From: a virus
DNA: 59,409 bases
Reading direction: 5' to 3' (one strand)
IMG/VR virus record: IMGVR_UViG_3300005531_000120
Location: 1-59,409 of that record
The notes under the pieces were generated by a model. It was given only the letters and a program-made list of their open reading frames with translations, was not told the origin of the DNA and ran no database searches. Made by a program: the position numbers and the translations under genes. Numbering within the stretch: position 1 is the stretch's first letter; each line of letters opens with the position of its first letter. Positions 31,883 through 40,767 of the stretch are shown piece by piece.

Positions 31883-32632
31883 ATGTTCTTCTTCGGCTCC
31901 GGCGTGCTGCTCGTCCAGCGCCAGGACATCGCCAATGCCACGCCGGTCAACATCGGCCTGCTGCAGGACGTCGCCTTCGATCTCAGCTTCGACCTGAAGC
32001 AGCTCTACGGCCAGTATCAGTTCCCCGTGGCGCTCGGCCGCGGCAAGGCGAAGCTCGCAGCCAAGGCCAAGGTGGCGCGGCTCTCGGGCCGCGCGATCGG
32101 CGACATCTTCTTCGGCATTTCGCCGGCCGTGGGCGAGCTCCTGACGTCCTTCGGCGAGGGTCCGACCCCGATTCCCGCGACGCCGTTCCAGATCACCGTC
32201 ACGCACGGCGCCACCTTCGTCGACGACTACGGGGTGGTGAACGCGGCGACCGGCCTGCCGTTCGCGCGCGTCGCGAGCGCCCCCGCCGCGGGCCAGTACA
32301 GCGTCTCGAACGCCGGCGTCTACACCTTCGCTTCCGCCGACAACGTCAGCGGCATCAGCGTCCTCATCAGCTACACCTACACGGTCAGCACCGCCGGCAC
32401 GCAGCAGATCGCGATCGCGAACCAGCTGATGGGCACGACGCCCACCTTCCAGGGCCAGTTCTACGGCACGTTCCAGGGCGTGCCACTCAATTTCAAGGCC
32501 TATCAGTGCGTCTGCTCTAAGCTCAATCTGTCGAGCAAGCTCGACGATTTCATGATCCCGGAGTTCGATTTCGAGATATTCGCGAACGCCGCTGGGGCCG
32601 TCGGCAACATGTCCTTCGGCGAGGCGAGCTAG
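31883..32632 (+). CDS. Major tail tube protein
   Basis: 249 aa. LLVQRQDIANATPVNIGLLQDVAFDLSFDLKQLYGQYQFPVALGRGKAKLAAKAKVARLSG is typical of tube subunits of GTA-like siphophages. Residues about 130-175 are the shared beta module (ARVASAPAAGQYSV, GVYTFASADN). The C-terminus (FQGVPLNFKAYQCVCSKLNLSSKLDDFMIPEFDFEIFANAAG) completes the tube fold. Expected to be made in high amounts, consistent with its dedicated leader. Confidence 0.82.
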   Translation: MFFFGSGVLLVQRQDIANATPVNIGLLQDVAFDLSFDLKQLYGQYQFPVALGRGKAKLAAKAKVARLSGRAIGDIFFGISPAVGELLTSFGEGPTPIPATPFQITVTHGATFVDDYGVVNAATGLPFARVASAPAAGQYSVSNAGVYTFASADNVSGISVLISYTYTVSTAGTQQIAIANQLMGTTPTFQGQFYGTFQGVPLNFKAYQCVCSKLNLSSKLDDFMIPEFDFEIFANAAGAVGNMSFGEAS

Positions 32633-32648
32633 TTTAGAAAGGGCTCCG

Positions 32649-32957
32649 ATGGACATCACTCTCGCCGGCCAGGTTTTCACGATCCAACCGCTCAACCTCG
32701 GCCAGATCGAGGAGATCGCCGACGCGCTCGGCGGTGGCGCGGGGGCGCCTCTCTCTCCCGGCGCCCCCCCGCGCGCCTTCGACCGCACGCTCGCGATCGT
32801 CTCGGCCGCGCTCAAGGCCTCCGGCAAGCCCGAGCTCACGCCCGACGCGCTCCGGCAGCTCATGATCACGCCGGACGAGATGAAGGCGGCGCAGGACGCG
32901 ATCCTCCGCCATTCGGGCCTGATCCCCGCGGGGGAAGCCAAGGCCCCGGCCGCCTAG
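32649..32957 (+). CDS. Tail assembly chaperone (G-like)
   Basis: 102 aa. Short helical protein between tube and tape measure genes, the fixed place of siphophage tail chaperones (FTIQPLNLGQIEEIADALGG, TLAIVSAALKASGKPELTPDALRQLM). The -1 frame stays open across its stop and carries on into 32958-33343, pointing to a programmed frameshift that makes a G-T fusion. Confidence 0.75.
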   Translation: MDITLAGQVFTIQPLNLGQIEEIADALGGGAGAPLSPGAPPRAFDRTLAIVSAALKASGKPELTPDALRQLMITPDEMKAAQDAILRHSGLIPAGEAKAPAA

Positions 32958-33343
32958 CGCACGGCGGGCGGGGCGGCCTGGATTTCGGCTACATCATCGG
33001 CCGCATCGGCACGGCGCTGAAGAAGCTGCCGTCGGAGGTCCGGCAGATGACGCTGCCGGATGTCCAGCGCCTGTTCGACTATTGGCGCGAGCACCCTCCG
33101 GAGCATGAGCTCGTCGCCATGATGGCGCGCGTCTATACGACCTGGCGCCCCGAGGCCGCGGGCCCGCAGCCCTGCACCAAGATCAGCCCGTCGATCGGCG
33201 ACTTCCCCCCGGTGGCCGTGAAGCGGCCCTCCGGCGCGGGCGCCGGGGCGCCGGAAGCCCGCAAGCGTGCCCTCATGGACGCGCTCAAGGCCAAAGGCGG
33301 CGCCGTCTCGCTCGAGGATCTCAAGATCCTCGGCAACGCATGA
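32958..33343 (+). CDS. Tail chaperone T part, reached by -1 frameshift
   Basis: In the -1 frame relative to the gene before it, coding continues without any start codon as LDFGYIIGRIGTALKKLPSE, then MTLPDVQRLFDYWREHPPEHELVA. This segment looks conserved and begins right after the upstream stop. The best slip candidate is the G-run GGGGGAA at 32930-32936 (GGG GAA in frame), though it is not a canonical heptamer. An internal ATG at 33047 with a GGAGG site could also make a shorter protein of 98 aa. Expected fusion is about 230 aa. Confidence 0.6.
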
Positions 33344-33351
33344 GGCTCCCG

Positions 33352-33390
33352 CGCTACTCGCGCGGCGAGGGTCGGCGTCGGCTCGTGGAG
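33352..33390. repeat. Conserved-loop hairpin, copy 7 (degenerate)
   Basis: GCTACTCGCGCGGCGAG start as in copies 4 and 8; 4-bp stem CGAG/CTCG around GGTCGGCGTCGG, a loop variant. The ribosome site of the tape measure gene (GGAG) follows at once. Confidence 0.6.
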
Positions 33391-33395
33391 AATAG

Positions 33396-36026
33396 ATGTC
33401 CTCCCTTTCCGTCTCCGTCACCGCCGAGACCCAAGACCTAGAGGCGAAGCTCGCCGTCGCCCAGGCGCAGCTCCGCGCCTTCCAGGCCGAGCTGCGCAAC
33501 ACCGCGAACGCCGCGGTGCAGTCCGGCACCGCGCTCGACGACATGAGCCGCGCGAAGCTCGGCCAGCTCGCGAGCCAGGTCGACCAGGCGCAGGGCCGGG
33601 TCAGCTATTTCAAGGCGAGCCTCTCGGAGCTTGGCCCCGCCGCCAACCAGGCCTCGCTCCACGCGAGCACGCTCACCCGCGAGACCCGCGCCCTCATCGC
33701 CGAGCTTAGCCGCGGCGAATTCTTGCGCGCCGGCGGCACGATCGCGCTGCTCGGCGAGCATCTGGCCGAGCTGGGACCCGCGGCGCTCGCCGGCATCGCC
33801 GGTGTCGCCGCGATGGGCGCCGGCCTCGCGTACATGATCGTCCAGGGCCAGTCCGCGCAGAAGGCGCTCGACGATATCCAGGGCCAGATGATCCTGGTTG
33901 GCCGCGGCGCGAGCTTCTCCGCCGAGGCCGCCCAGGGCGCCATGGACCAGCTGGAGAAGAGCTTCGGGCTCTCCGCCAGCAGCGCCGCCGTGGTCGAGAA
34001 AGAGATCGCGAAGATCCCGATTGCCACGGACGCGACGCGCCAGGCGGTCAGTCTGCTCGCCGTGGCCTATGCACACCTCAACAGCGAGACGCCGGAGAAG
34101 GCGGCCCAGACGGTCGCCAAGGCGTTCGCCGGCGGCGGCGAGGCCGCGCTCCAGTTCGCCCAGCAGCTGCGCGCCCTCACTCCCGCGCAGCAGCTCGCGC
34201 TGCGGGAGGCCCAGCGCCACAGCGATGTGCTGGGCGCCCAGGCCATCCTGACGGATGCGCTGAGCTCGCGCCTCGGCCACTTCGTGGATTACCTGAAGCA
34301 GCTGACCGAGTGGTGGGACAAGGCGCGGATCGCGGCGCTCACCGCCGACACGGCCATGGGCCAGACCGTCGAGGATATCATCGGTCCTAAGCCCACGATG
34401 CCTACCGGCTCCGGCCCGGGCACCGGAGCCGCGGACCAGCAGGCGCTCGATATCACCCTGCGATACCGCGACGTCGTCGACCAGATCCGCGATCGCGAGA
34501 AGGACATCAAGATCCTCAAGGAGGGGATCAAGACCGCCTCCGGCGACGTCCTCGCCACCGAGACTCACGCGCTCCAGGTCGCCGAGAAGCAGCTGCAGGA
34601 TCTCAAGACCCAGGGCCAGGGCTCGGCGCTCGAGCAGGATCGCGCGCAGCTCGTGCAAGAGCTCGCGCTCTCCCAGGGCGGCCATCAGCAGCAGCTTCAG
34701 GAGACCGTCACGTTCTGGCAGAACGTCCTCAACACCCAGAAGCTCTCCGCCAAGGAGCGGCTGCAGGTCGAGACCGAGCTCGCGAACGCGCAGAAGCAGC
34801 TAAATCAAGCGAAGCACGCCGACGATCTCGCAGAGGCCCAGAGCCACCAGCAGGTCGTGATCGCGGGCTATCAGTTCGAGGAAGAGCAGGCGCGGACGGC
34901 GCTCGCCACCGGACAGATCACCCTCGAGCAGGAATACCAGCGGCTCAAGGACGTCGAGAACCGCAAGATCGCGGCCGTCATCGAATACCTGCAGCGCAAG
35001 ATGGAGCTCGAGGGTGCGAGCGCGGCCGCAATCCAGCAGCTCAAGGACCAGGAGACCATCGCCGAGTATGAGCATGACCAGAAGATGCTGCGGATCGACC
35101 AGGACTATTACCAGCAGAAAAAGCAACTGGCTGAGCAGGATCTCCAGTCCGAGAAGGGCATCCTCGGCGAGCTCACCCGGCTCGAGTCCGGCCTGGTCAG
35201 CAGCATCCTGTCGAGCCGGCAGCGCCTCTCGGTCAGTCTGATCCAGCTCGCCGAGCAGACCGTCGCCCGCGAGATCGAGGCGGACCTCAAGGCTCTCACG
35301 ATCTCGCTGTTTTCCGACAACGCGAAGAAGGCCTCCGAGCAGGGCGGCGTACTCTGGCACGCGATCGCCGAGGCGACCAAGACCAAGGAGACGATCGCCG
35401 GCGTCGCGCAGCGGACCGGCGCGGAGAACGCCGGCCAGACAACCTTCCTCGGCCGGATCGTGCAGGGCATCGCACGCTGGCTCGGCTTCGAGACCACCAA
35501 GACCGCGACGACGGAGACCGAATCCGCCGCCCGCACTGCGGCCGAGGCCGCGGCCGCCACCGCCTCCAAGGCGGTCGAGGTCGCGACCGGCTTCGGCGAG
35601 ATCCAGATTGACGCTTCCGTCGGCGCCGCCGCCGCCTTCGCGGACATGGCGCAGCTCGGGCCCGAGGGCCTGGCAGCGGCACCCGGCGTCGCCGCCGCGA
35701 CCTACGCCACGATCCTCGGCTACGCCAGCGGCCTCGGCGCCGCCATGTTCGACCAGGGCGCCTGGGAGCTGCCGTCGGACATGCACGGCGTCACCGTGCA
35801 CCGCGGCGAGACCATCATGCCCGCGAGCTTCGCCCAGGGCTGGCGCGACGCCGTCTCCGGGGGCGGCGGTCTTGGTGGCGGAGGGCCGATCAACATCAAC
35901 GTGAGCGCGGTCGACGCCCGGAGCTTCATGTCGATGCTCCGCGATCCGACCTCGCCGCTCACCCGCGCGCTCGCTCATGCGGCGCGCAATAACGACAGTC
36001 ACCTCCGCGGGATACTGAAACGGTAG
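33396..36026 (+). CDS. Tape measure protein
   Basis: 876 aa. N-terminal coiled coil (LEAKLAVAQAQLRAFQAELRN), a hydrophobic stretch at about 125-150 (LAGIAGVAAMGAGLAYMIVQG), long helical repeats with Gln/Glu-rich segments (450-600), a second hydrophobic/Ala-rich region at about 710-790 and a Gly-rich end. Sets tail length; with 0.15 nm per residue this predicts a tail of roughly 130 nm. This identifies the phage as a siphovirus of medium tail length. Confidence 0.92.
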   Translation: MSSLSVSVTAETQDLEAKLAVAQAQLRAFQAELRNTANAAVQSGTALDDMSRAKLGQLASQVDQAQGRVSYFKASLSELGPAANQASLHASTLTRETRALIAELSRGEFLRAGGTIALLGEHLAELGPAALAGIAGVAAMGAGLAYMIVQGQSAQKALDDIQGQMILVGRGASFSAEAAQGAMDQLEKSFGLSASSAAVVEKEIAKIPIATDATRQAVSLLAVAYAHLNSETPEKAAQTVAKAFAGGGEAALQFAQQLRALTPAQQLALREAQRHSDVLGAQAILTDALSSRLGHFVDYLKQLTEWWDKARIAALTADTAMGQTVEDIIGPKPTMPTGSGPGTGAADQQALDITLRYRDVVDQIRDREKDIKILKEGIKTASGDVLATETHALQVAEKQLQDLKTQGQGSALEQDRAQLVQELALSQGGHQQQLQETVTFWQNVLNTQKLSAKERLQVETELANAQKQLNQAKHADDLAEAQSHQQVVIAGYQFEEEQARTALATGQITLEQEYQRLKDVENRKIAAVIEYLQRKMELEGASAAAIQQLKDQETIAEYEHDQKMLRIDQDYYQQKKQLAEQDLQSEKGILGELTRLESGLVSSILSSRQRLSVSLIQLAEQTVAREIEADLKALTISLFSDNAKKASEQGGVLWHAIAEATKTKETIAGVAQRTGAENAGQTTFLGRIVQGIARWLGFETTKTATTETESAARTAAEAAAATASKAVEVATGFGEIQIDASVGAAAAFADMAQLGPEGLAAAPGVAAATYATILGYASGLGAAMFDQGAWELPSDMHGVTVHRGETIMPASFAQGWRDAVSGGGGLGGGGPININVSAVDARSFMSMLRDPTSPLTRALAHAARNNDSHLRGILKR

Positions 36027-36046
36027 CGACCTTCGGAATTCACCTC

Positions 36047-36664
36047 ATGTCGCTCGCCGTCTTCCCCACGCTCATCGGCCTCGGCTGGAACGTCAAGCAC
36101 GGCAAGCTCTGGAAAACGCGGTCGCAGGAGGCAATCTCCGGCAAGAGCGCGCGGATCAGCGACTGGGTCTTCCCGAGGCACCAGTGGGAGCTCAGCTTCG
36201 AGTTCCTGGGCCAGGGGACGATCAGCGGCCAGGTCTATAGCGACCTCGCGAACCTCATGGGGTTCTTCGACCTGCGCCAGGGCATGTTCGACAGCTGGCT
36301 CTACCAGGACGCCGAGTTCAATTCGGTCACCGATCAGTCGCTGGGCGCGGGCGACGGCACGACCACGGTCTTCCAGCTGCTGGCCACGACGAGCGCGGGT
36401 TTCATCGAGCCGGTGCTGGCGCCGAACGTCGTCACCGCCGTCAAGATCAATGGCGTCACCCAGGCGGCGAACACCTACTCCGTCAACGCCAGCACCGGCC
36501 AGATCACCTTCAACAGCGCGCCCGGCAACGGCCTCCTCGTCACCTGGAGCGGCACCTATTACTGGCTCTGCCAGTTCGCCGAGGATCACATGGACTTCGA
36601 GAAGTTCATGCAGGGCTTTTGGCAAGCGAAGAGCGTGAAGTTCCTGTCGCTGAAGAGCGCGTAG
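36047..36664 (+). CDS. DUF2460 distal tail protein with inserted module
   Basis: 205 aa. FPTLIGLGWNVKHGKLWKTRSQEAISGKSARISDW and WLCQFAEDHMDFEKFMQGFWQAKSVKFLSLKSA are the DUF2460 ends (distal tail protein of GTA-like tails). Residues about 100-170 (LGAGDGTTTVFQLL..., VKINGVTQAANTYSVNASTGQITFNSAPGNG) are an added beta module. Confidence 0.85.
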   Translation: MSLAVFPTLIGLGWNVKHGKLWKTRSQEAISGKSARISDWVFPRHQWELSFEFLGQGTISGQVYSDLANLMGFFDLRQGMFDSWLYQDAEFNSVTDQSLGAGDGTTTVFQLLATTSAGFIEPVLAPNVVTAVKINGVTQAANTYSVNASTGQITFNSAPGNGLLVTWSGTYYWLCQFAEDHMDFEKFMQGFWQAKSVKFLSLKSA

Positions 36665-36678
36665 ATATTGCCGCGCTA

Positions 36679-36718
36679 CTCGCGCGACCGGGGTTGGGCA
36701 GGCGGTCGGTCGCGCGAG
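36679..36718. repeat. Conserved-loop hairpin, copy 8, covering an RBS
   Basis: Perfect 11-bp stem (36679-36689 with 36708-36718), 18-base loop starting GGGGTTGGGC. The right arm overlaps GAGGA, the ribosome site of the gene starting at 36725, so folding would hide it. Confidence 0.9.
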
Positions 36719-36724
36719 GATCAA

Positions 36725-36952
36725 ATGAGACTCTGGCTCCTGCAATTCCCGCCGGAGTCCGATGTCCCCTTCGCATCGATCCGCGTCGCCGCGCGCACGA
36801 AGCTCGAGGCCTGCACGATCGTCGCGGGGCAGCTCGAGCTGCCGATCGACGCCGAGAGCCCGCACCCTCTGGGCCGCGGCACGGTGGCTATCAACCACGT
36901 CGGGCAGAGTGCCGCGCTGGAGCCGGGGATCCTGGGAGCCGCGGCGAGGTGA
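36725..36952 (+). CDS. Small tail-region protein
   Basis: 75 aa from ATG 36725. Short alpha/beta protein (RLWLLQFPPESDVPF, KLEACTIVAGQLELP). No family recognised. Its ribosome site is inside hairpin copy 8. Confidence 0.55.
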   Translation: MRLWLLQFPPESDVPFASIRVAARTKLEACTIVAGQLELPIDAESPHPLGRGTVAINHVGQSAALEPGILGAAAR

Positions 36953-36961
36953 TCCTCGCGT

Positions 36962-37014
36962 GGCGAGCCGCCACGCCAACCCGCGCCGCCGGGTTGGCCG
37001 GCGGCGGAGGCGCG
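36962..37014. repeat. Fused conserved-loop hairpins, copies 9 and 10
   Basis: Copy 9 keeps the left arm GGCGAG and the exact reversed loop CCGCCACGCCAACC (36968-36981) but lacks its own right arm; copy 10 follows at once with an 8-bp stem (36984-36991 with 36999-37006) and loop GGTTGGC, identical to copy 6. Confidence 0.85.
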
Positions 37015-37026
37015 GGGACAACAATC

Positions 37027-37929
37027 ATGAAGCCGGCCAGCGTTTTGTTTCAGACGATCCTCGGCCAATCCGAGTGGCTGGCGCCCGACCTCTACACCTT
37101 CACGCTCGCCGACGGCACGGTGCTCCGCTACACCAATCTCGACGTCGACGTCCTATGCCTCGGCAACACCTTCTCGAGCGGCGGGCTCACCGGGCCGTTC
37201 TTCGATCGCCAGGACAACAAGGCGAAGTGCCACTGGAAGATCGGCGTCGACGTCGACACGCTCATCTTCGACGTCATCCCGGGATCCTCGACGATCGAGG
37301 GCAAGCCGTTCCTCCAGGCCGCGCGGCTCGGGATCTTCGACGGCGCGGAGCTGCAGCTCGAGCGCGCGGCGATCGCGCCGCCCACCGGCGCCTTCCAGCC
37401 GCCGCTTCCGGCGCCCGCCGGCACGGTGATCCTGTTCGTCGGCCGCGTGGGCGAGATCGATTTCGGCCGCTCGCTCGCGACCTTCAACGTCAACAGCCAT
37501 CTCGAGCTGCTGAACCTCAACCTGCCGCGGAACCTGTACCAGAGCGCCTGCGTGAACTCGCTCTACGACGCCGCATGCGGCGTCAATCGCGCGGCGTACC
37601 AGGTGAACGGCGCCGCCGCCGCGGGCTCGAGCACCTCCGCCGTGACCGCCACGCTGGCGAGCCCGACCGGCTGGTTCGACCAGGGCTCGCTCATCTTCAC
37701 GAGCGGCCAGAACCAGGGCTTCGCGCGCACGGTCAAGAGCTACGTCGCGGGATCTCCGGGCACGCTCTCGCTGATCGAGCCGCTCCCCTTCGCGCCGGCG
37801 CCGGGCGACACGTTCCAGGCGTTTCCCGGCTGCGATAAGACGAACGGCGCGGGCGGCTGCGCGAAGTTCAACAACACGGCGCGCTTCAAGGGATTCCCGT
37901 TCGTGCCCATCCCCGAAACGGCGGCCTAG
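37027..37929 (+). CDS. DUF2163 tail tip protein
   Basis: 300 aa from ATG 37027. TILGQSEWLAPDLYTFTLADGTVLRYTNLDVDV start and C-terminal FPGCDKTNGAGGCAKFNNTARFKGFPFVP with paired Cys, both typical of DUF2163 (GTA gp13-like hub-proximal protein). Order after DUF2460 and before NlpC/P60 matches the GTA tail tip. Confidence 0.88.
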   Translation: MKPASVLFQTILGQSEWLAPDLYTFTLADGTVLRYTNLDVDVLCLGNTFSSGGLTGPFFDRQDNKAKCHWKIGVDVDTLIFDVIPGSSTIEGKPFLQAARLGIFDGAELQLERAAIAPPTGAFQPPLPAPAGTVILFVGRVGEIDFGRSLATFNVNSHLELLNLNLPRNLYQSACVNSLYDAACGVNRAAYQVNGAAAAGSSTSAVTATLASPTGWFDQGSLIFTSGQNQGFARTVKSYVAGSPGTLSLIEPLPFAPAPGDTFQAFPGCDKTNGAGGCAKFNNTARFKGFPFVPIPETAA

Positions 37930-37945
37930 CGGTTCGGAGGCTGCG

Positions 37946-38419
37946 ATGCCGACCGAGCTCGAGCAGCGCGCCGCCGTGGTCGCCGAGGCTCGCTCCTGGC
38001 TTGGCACGCCCTATCACCACATGGGGCGCATCAAGGGCGTGGGCGCGGACTGCCTCACCGCACCGCTCTGCTGCTATCAGGCGGTCGGGCTGGTGCCGCG
38101 CAGCTTCGCGGTGCCCTTCTATCCGCTCGATTGGAACCTCCATCGGACCGAGGAGCGCTACCTCGAGGGCGTCTTGCAATTCGCCCGCGAGATCCCGGGG
38201 CCGCCGCAGCCGGGCGATCTCGCCCTGTGGAAATTCGGCCGCTGCTTCGCGCACGGCGCCGTCGTCGTCGATTGGCCGAGGGTCATTCACGCCCAGATCG
38301 GCCACGGGGTCCGCCTCGAGGACGTCGAACGCGCGGTCTGGCTGAATTTTGTCGGCGAGCCCGGCCCTGATCGCGGGAAGCCGCGACCGCGGAGGTTTTT
38401 CAGCCCATGGGCGGCCTGA
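37946..38419 (+). CDS. NlpC/P60 peptidase of the tail tip
   Basis: 157 aa. Catalytic Cys36 in GVGADCLT and His103 in FAHGAVVV are visible; WLGTPYHH start is typical. Cleaves peptide crosslinks in murein so the tail can cross the cell wall. GTA gp14 counterpart. Overlaps the hub gene by 13 nt. Confidence 0.88.
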   Translation: MPTELEQRAAVVAEARSWLGTPYHHMGRIKGVGADCLTAPLCCYQAVGLVPRSFAVPFYPLDWNLHRTEERYLEGVLQFAREIPGPPQPGDLALWKFGRCFAHGAVVVDWPRVIHAQIGHGVRLEDVERAVWLNFVGEPGPDRGKPRPRRFFSPWAA

Positions 38420-40767
38420 CCGGCAAAGGCGGAGCATCTCAAGCCGCCACCAACACCCGCGCCGCCGGCCTGCAGATCCAGACCAGCGTGCTCGGCGCCG
38501 CGGTCGCGTTGATCTACGGCGCGACCCGCGTTGCGGGGAACGTGATTTGGGCCGGCGACTTCAAGGCGATCGCGCATCAGAGCTCCGCCGGCGGCGGCGG
38601 CAAGGGCGGCGTGGTCGGCGGCGGCGGCAAGGGCGGCGGCGGAGGCGTGACCTACACCTACCAGACCGGGCTCGCCATTGCGCTCGGCGAGGGGCCGATC
38701 GCCGGCGTCAACACCGTCTATGTCAACAAGAACGTCGACACGCCCGCGCAGCTCGGCTTCACCGTCTTCGACGGGACCTACCCCCAGGCGCCCTGGGGCG
38801 TGCTCGCGACCAATCACCCCGATCAGGCGCTGCCCTATACCGGCATCGCCTACGTCGCGGCGGACCCCTACAACCTCGGCAGCACGCCGACGCTTCCGAA
38901 CCACAATTACGAGGTCTACGGGCGCCTCTATGCGACGGCCGCCAACGGCGTCGACGCGGAGCCCTCGCAGGTCATCACGGACCTGCTGACGAACCCGGAT
39001 TACGGCGCGGGCTTCCCCCCGGCGCGCCTCGGCGACCTGTCGCTCTATCGGACCTATTGCCAGGCAGTCGGGCTCTGGGTCTCGCCGGCCTATGCCTCGC
39101 AGACGTCGGCATCGCAGATGCTCGACGAGCTCGCCAAGAACACGAACAGCGCCTTCGTCTGGTCCTCGGGCGTGCTGACGCTGGTGCCGTTCGGCGACAC
39201 GGCGGTCACCGGCAACGGCGCCACCTATCAGCCCGCGGCGGCGCCGCAGTACGACCTGACCGACGACGACTTCTTGCCGAACGCCAACGCCGCAGGCTCC
39301 AGCGGCACCAACAGCGACCCCGTCCTGGTGACGCGCAAGCGGCCCGCCGACGCGCTCAACAACATCAAGATCGAATTCCTCAACCGGTCGAACCAGTACA
39401 ATCCGGAAGTGGTGGAGGCGATCGACCAGGCCGCGGTCGACCGCTACGGCCGGCGCACCGACGGCTCGCGCAGCAGCCACATGTTCGCGGATCCCGCCGC
39501 CGCGAAGCTCAGCGTCCAGCTGCAGCTGCAGCGCGAGACGATCAAGAACGTCTACCAGTTCACCCTGGGGCAGCGGTTCATCCGCCTCGATCCCATGGAC
39601 ATCGTGACGCTCACCGACAACGCGCTGGGCTTGAACAAGCAGTGGGTCCGCATCACCGAGATCACCGAGCAGGACGACGGCACGCTGCTCGTTACGGCCG
39701 AGGAGTACCAGCAGGGCACCGGCCACGCCGCGCTCTATAATTTCGGCACCAGCCAGGGCTACAAGGCGAACGCGGACGCGGCGCCGCCCTCGACCAACGC
39801 CCCCGTGATGTTCGCGGCGCCGGTGCAGCTCGCGCAATCGGCCTCGGGCCTCGAGCTCTGGGTGGCGCTCTCCGGCCCCGCGGCCACCGGCGCCCAGGCG
39901 CAATGGGGCGGCTGCGACGTCTGGGTGAGCTCGGACGGCGGCAACTCCTATCCGAAGCAGCTGCCGCGCGTGCTCGGCGGCTCGCGCCAGGGTGTCATCT
40001 CGCAGGCCCTGCCGAGCGGCTCGGATCCCGATCTCGCCCACGCGCTCATGGTGGACCTCACCATGACCAACGGCGGGGCGCAGCTCCTCTCGGGCACGCA
40101 GGCCGACGCGGACGCGTTCCACACGCTCTGCTACGTCGACGGCGAGCTGATCTCCTACGAGACGGCGACGCTGATCGCGACCGGAAAGTATGCGCTGACC
40201 TATCTGCGCCGCGGCGCCTACGGCACGGCGGTGAAGCCGCACCTCGCGGGGAAGCAATTCGCGCGGCTCGACGAGTCGATCCTGATCATCCCCTACACGG
40301 CCGACCAGATCGGCAAGACGCTCAACATCAAGTTTCCGGCCTTCAACATCTTCGGCGGCGGCCTTCAGAGCCTTTCGCAGGTGCCGGCCTATTCGATCGT
40401 GCTGCCGGCGCCGCCGGTGCCGCCCGACGTCACCAACTTCGCGGTCGCCAACTCCGGCGAGGTGGTGGCGCTCACCTGGACCCAGGTCGCCGATAACGCG
40501 ATCCTCGGCTACGACATCCGCTACGGCGCCTTCGGCGTCACCGACTGGAACCAGATGATGCCTCTGACCGAGGCGAAGAAGGGCACCGAGATGACCAACG
40601 CCGCGGTGCCCCCGGGCCTCTGGACCTTCGCGATCCGCGCGCTCTCGATCGACGGCAAGACCTGGTCGACGCACATGGCGACCCAGACGCTCCAGGTGGT
40701 GACGACGAATCCGGTGCTGGCGACCCAGCCGCAGGCGCCGGTGTGGGGGAATTTGGGCGTGGTGTAA
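38407..40767 (+). CDS. Tail tip hub / host-specificity protein
   Basis: 786 aa. Gly-rich N-terminus with GGGKGG repeats (about 60-78), ALGEGPIAGVNTVYVNK and GQRFIRLDPMDIVTLTD blocks of the phage hub family, then a C-terminal fibronectin-type domain (about 665-760, PPVPPDVTNFAVANSGEVVALTWTQVADNAILGYDIRY). Comparable to lambda J/GTA gp15: central tip protein that contacts the receptor or holds fibres. Confidence 0.88.
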   Translation: MGGLTGKGGASQAATNTRAAGLQIQTSVLGAAVALIYGATRVAGNVIWAGDFKAIAHQSSAGGGGKGGVVGGGGKGGGGGVTYTYQTGLAIALGEGPIAGVNTVYVNKNVDTPAQLGFTVFDGTYPQAPWGVLATNHPDQALPYTGIAYVAADPYNLGSTPTLPNHNYEVYGRLYATAANGVDAEPSQVITDLLTNPDYGAGFPPARLGDLSLYRTYCQAVGLWVSPAYASQTSASQMLDELAKNTNSAFVWSSGVLTLVPFGDTAVTGNGATYQPAAAPQYDLTDDDFLPNANAAGSSGTNSDPVLVTRKRPADALNNIKIEFLNRSNQYNPEVVEAIDQAAVDRYGRRTDGSRSSHMFADPAAAKLSVQLQLQRETIKNVYQFTLGQRFIRLDPMDIVTLTDNALGLNKQWVRITEITEQDDGTLLVTAEEYQQGTGHAALYNFGTSQGYKANADAAPPSTNAPVMFAAPVQLAQSASGLELWVALSGPAATGAQAQWGGCDVWVSSDGGNSYPKQLPRVLGGSRQGVISQALPSGSDPDLAHALMVDLTMTNGGAQLLSGTQADADAFHTLCYVDGELISYETATLIATGKYALTYLRRGAYGTAVKPHLAGKQFARLDESILIIPYTADQIGKTLNIKFPAFNIFGGGLQSLSQVPAYSIVLPAPPVPPDVTNFAVANSGEVVALTWTQVADNAILGYDIRYGAFGVTDWNQMMPLTEAKKGTEMTNAAVPPGLWTFAIRALSIDGKTWSTHMATQTLQVVTTNPVLATQPQAPVWGNLGVV

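Noticed and set aside
38287-40674. Leftward open frame of about 795 codons opposite the tail hub gene
   Set aside because: Same kind of shadow; the plus-strand hub protein has recognisable domains across the whole span.
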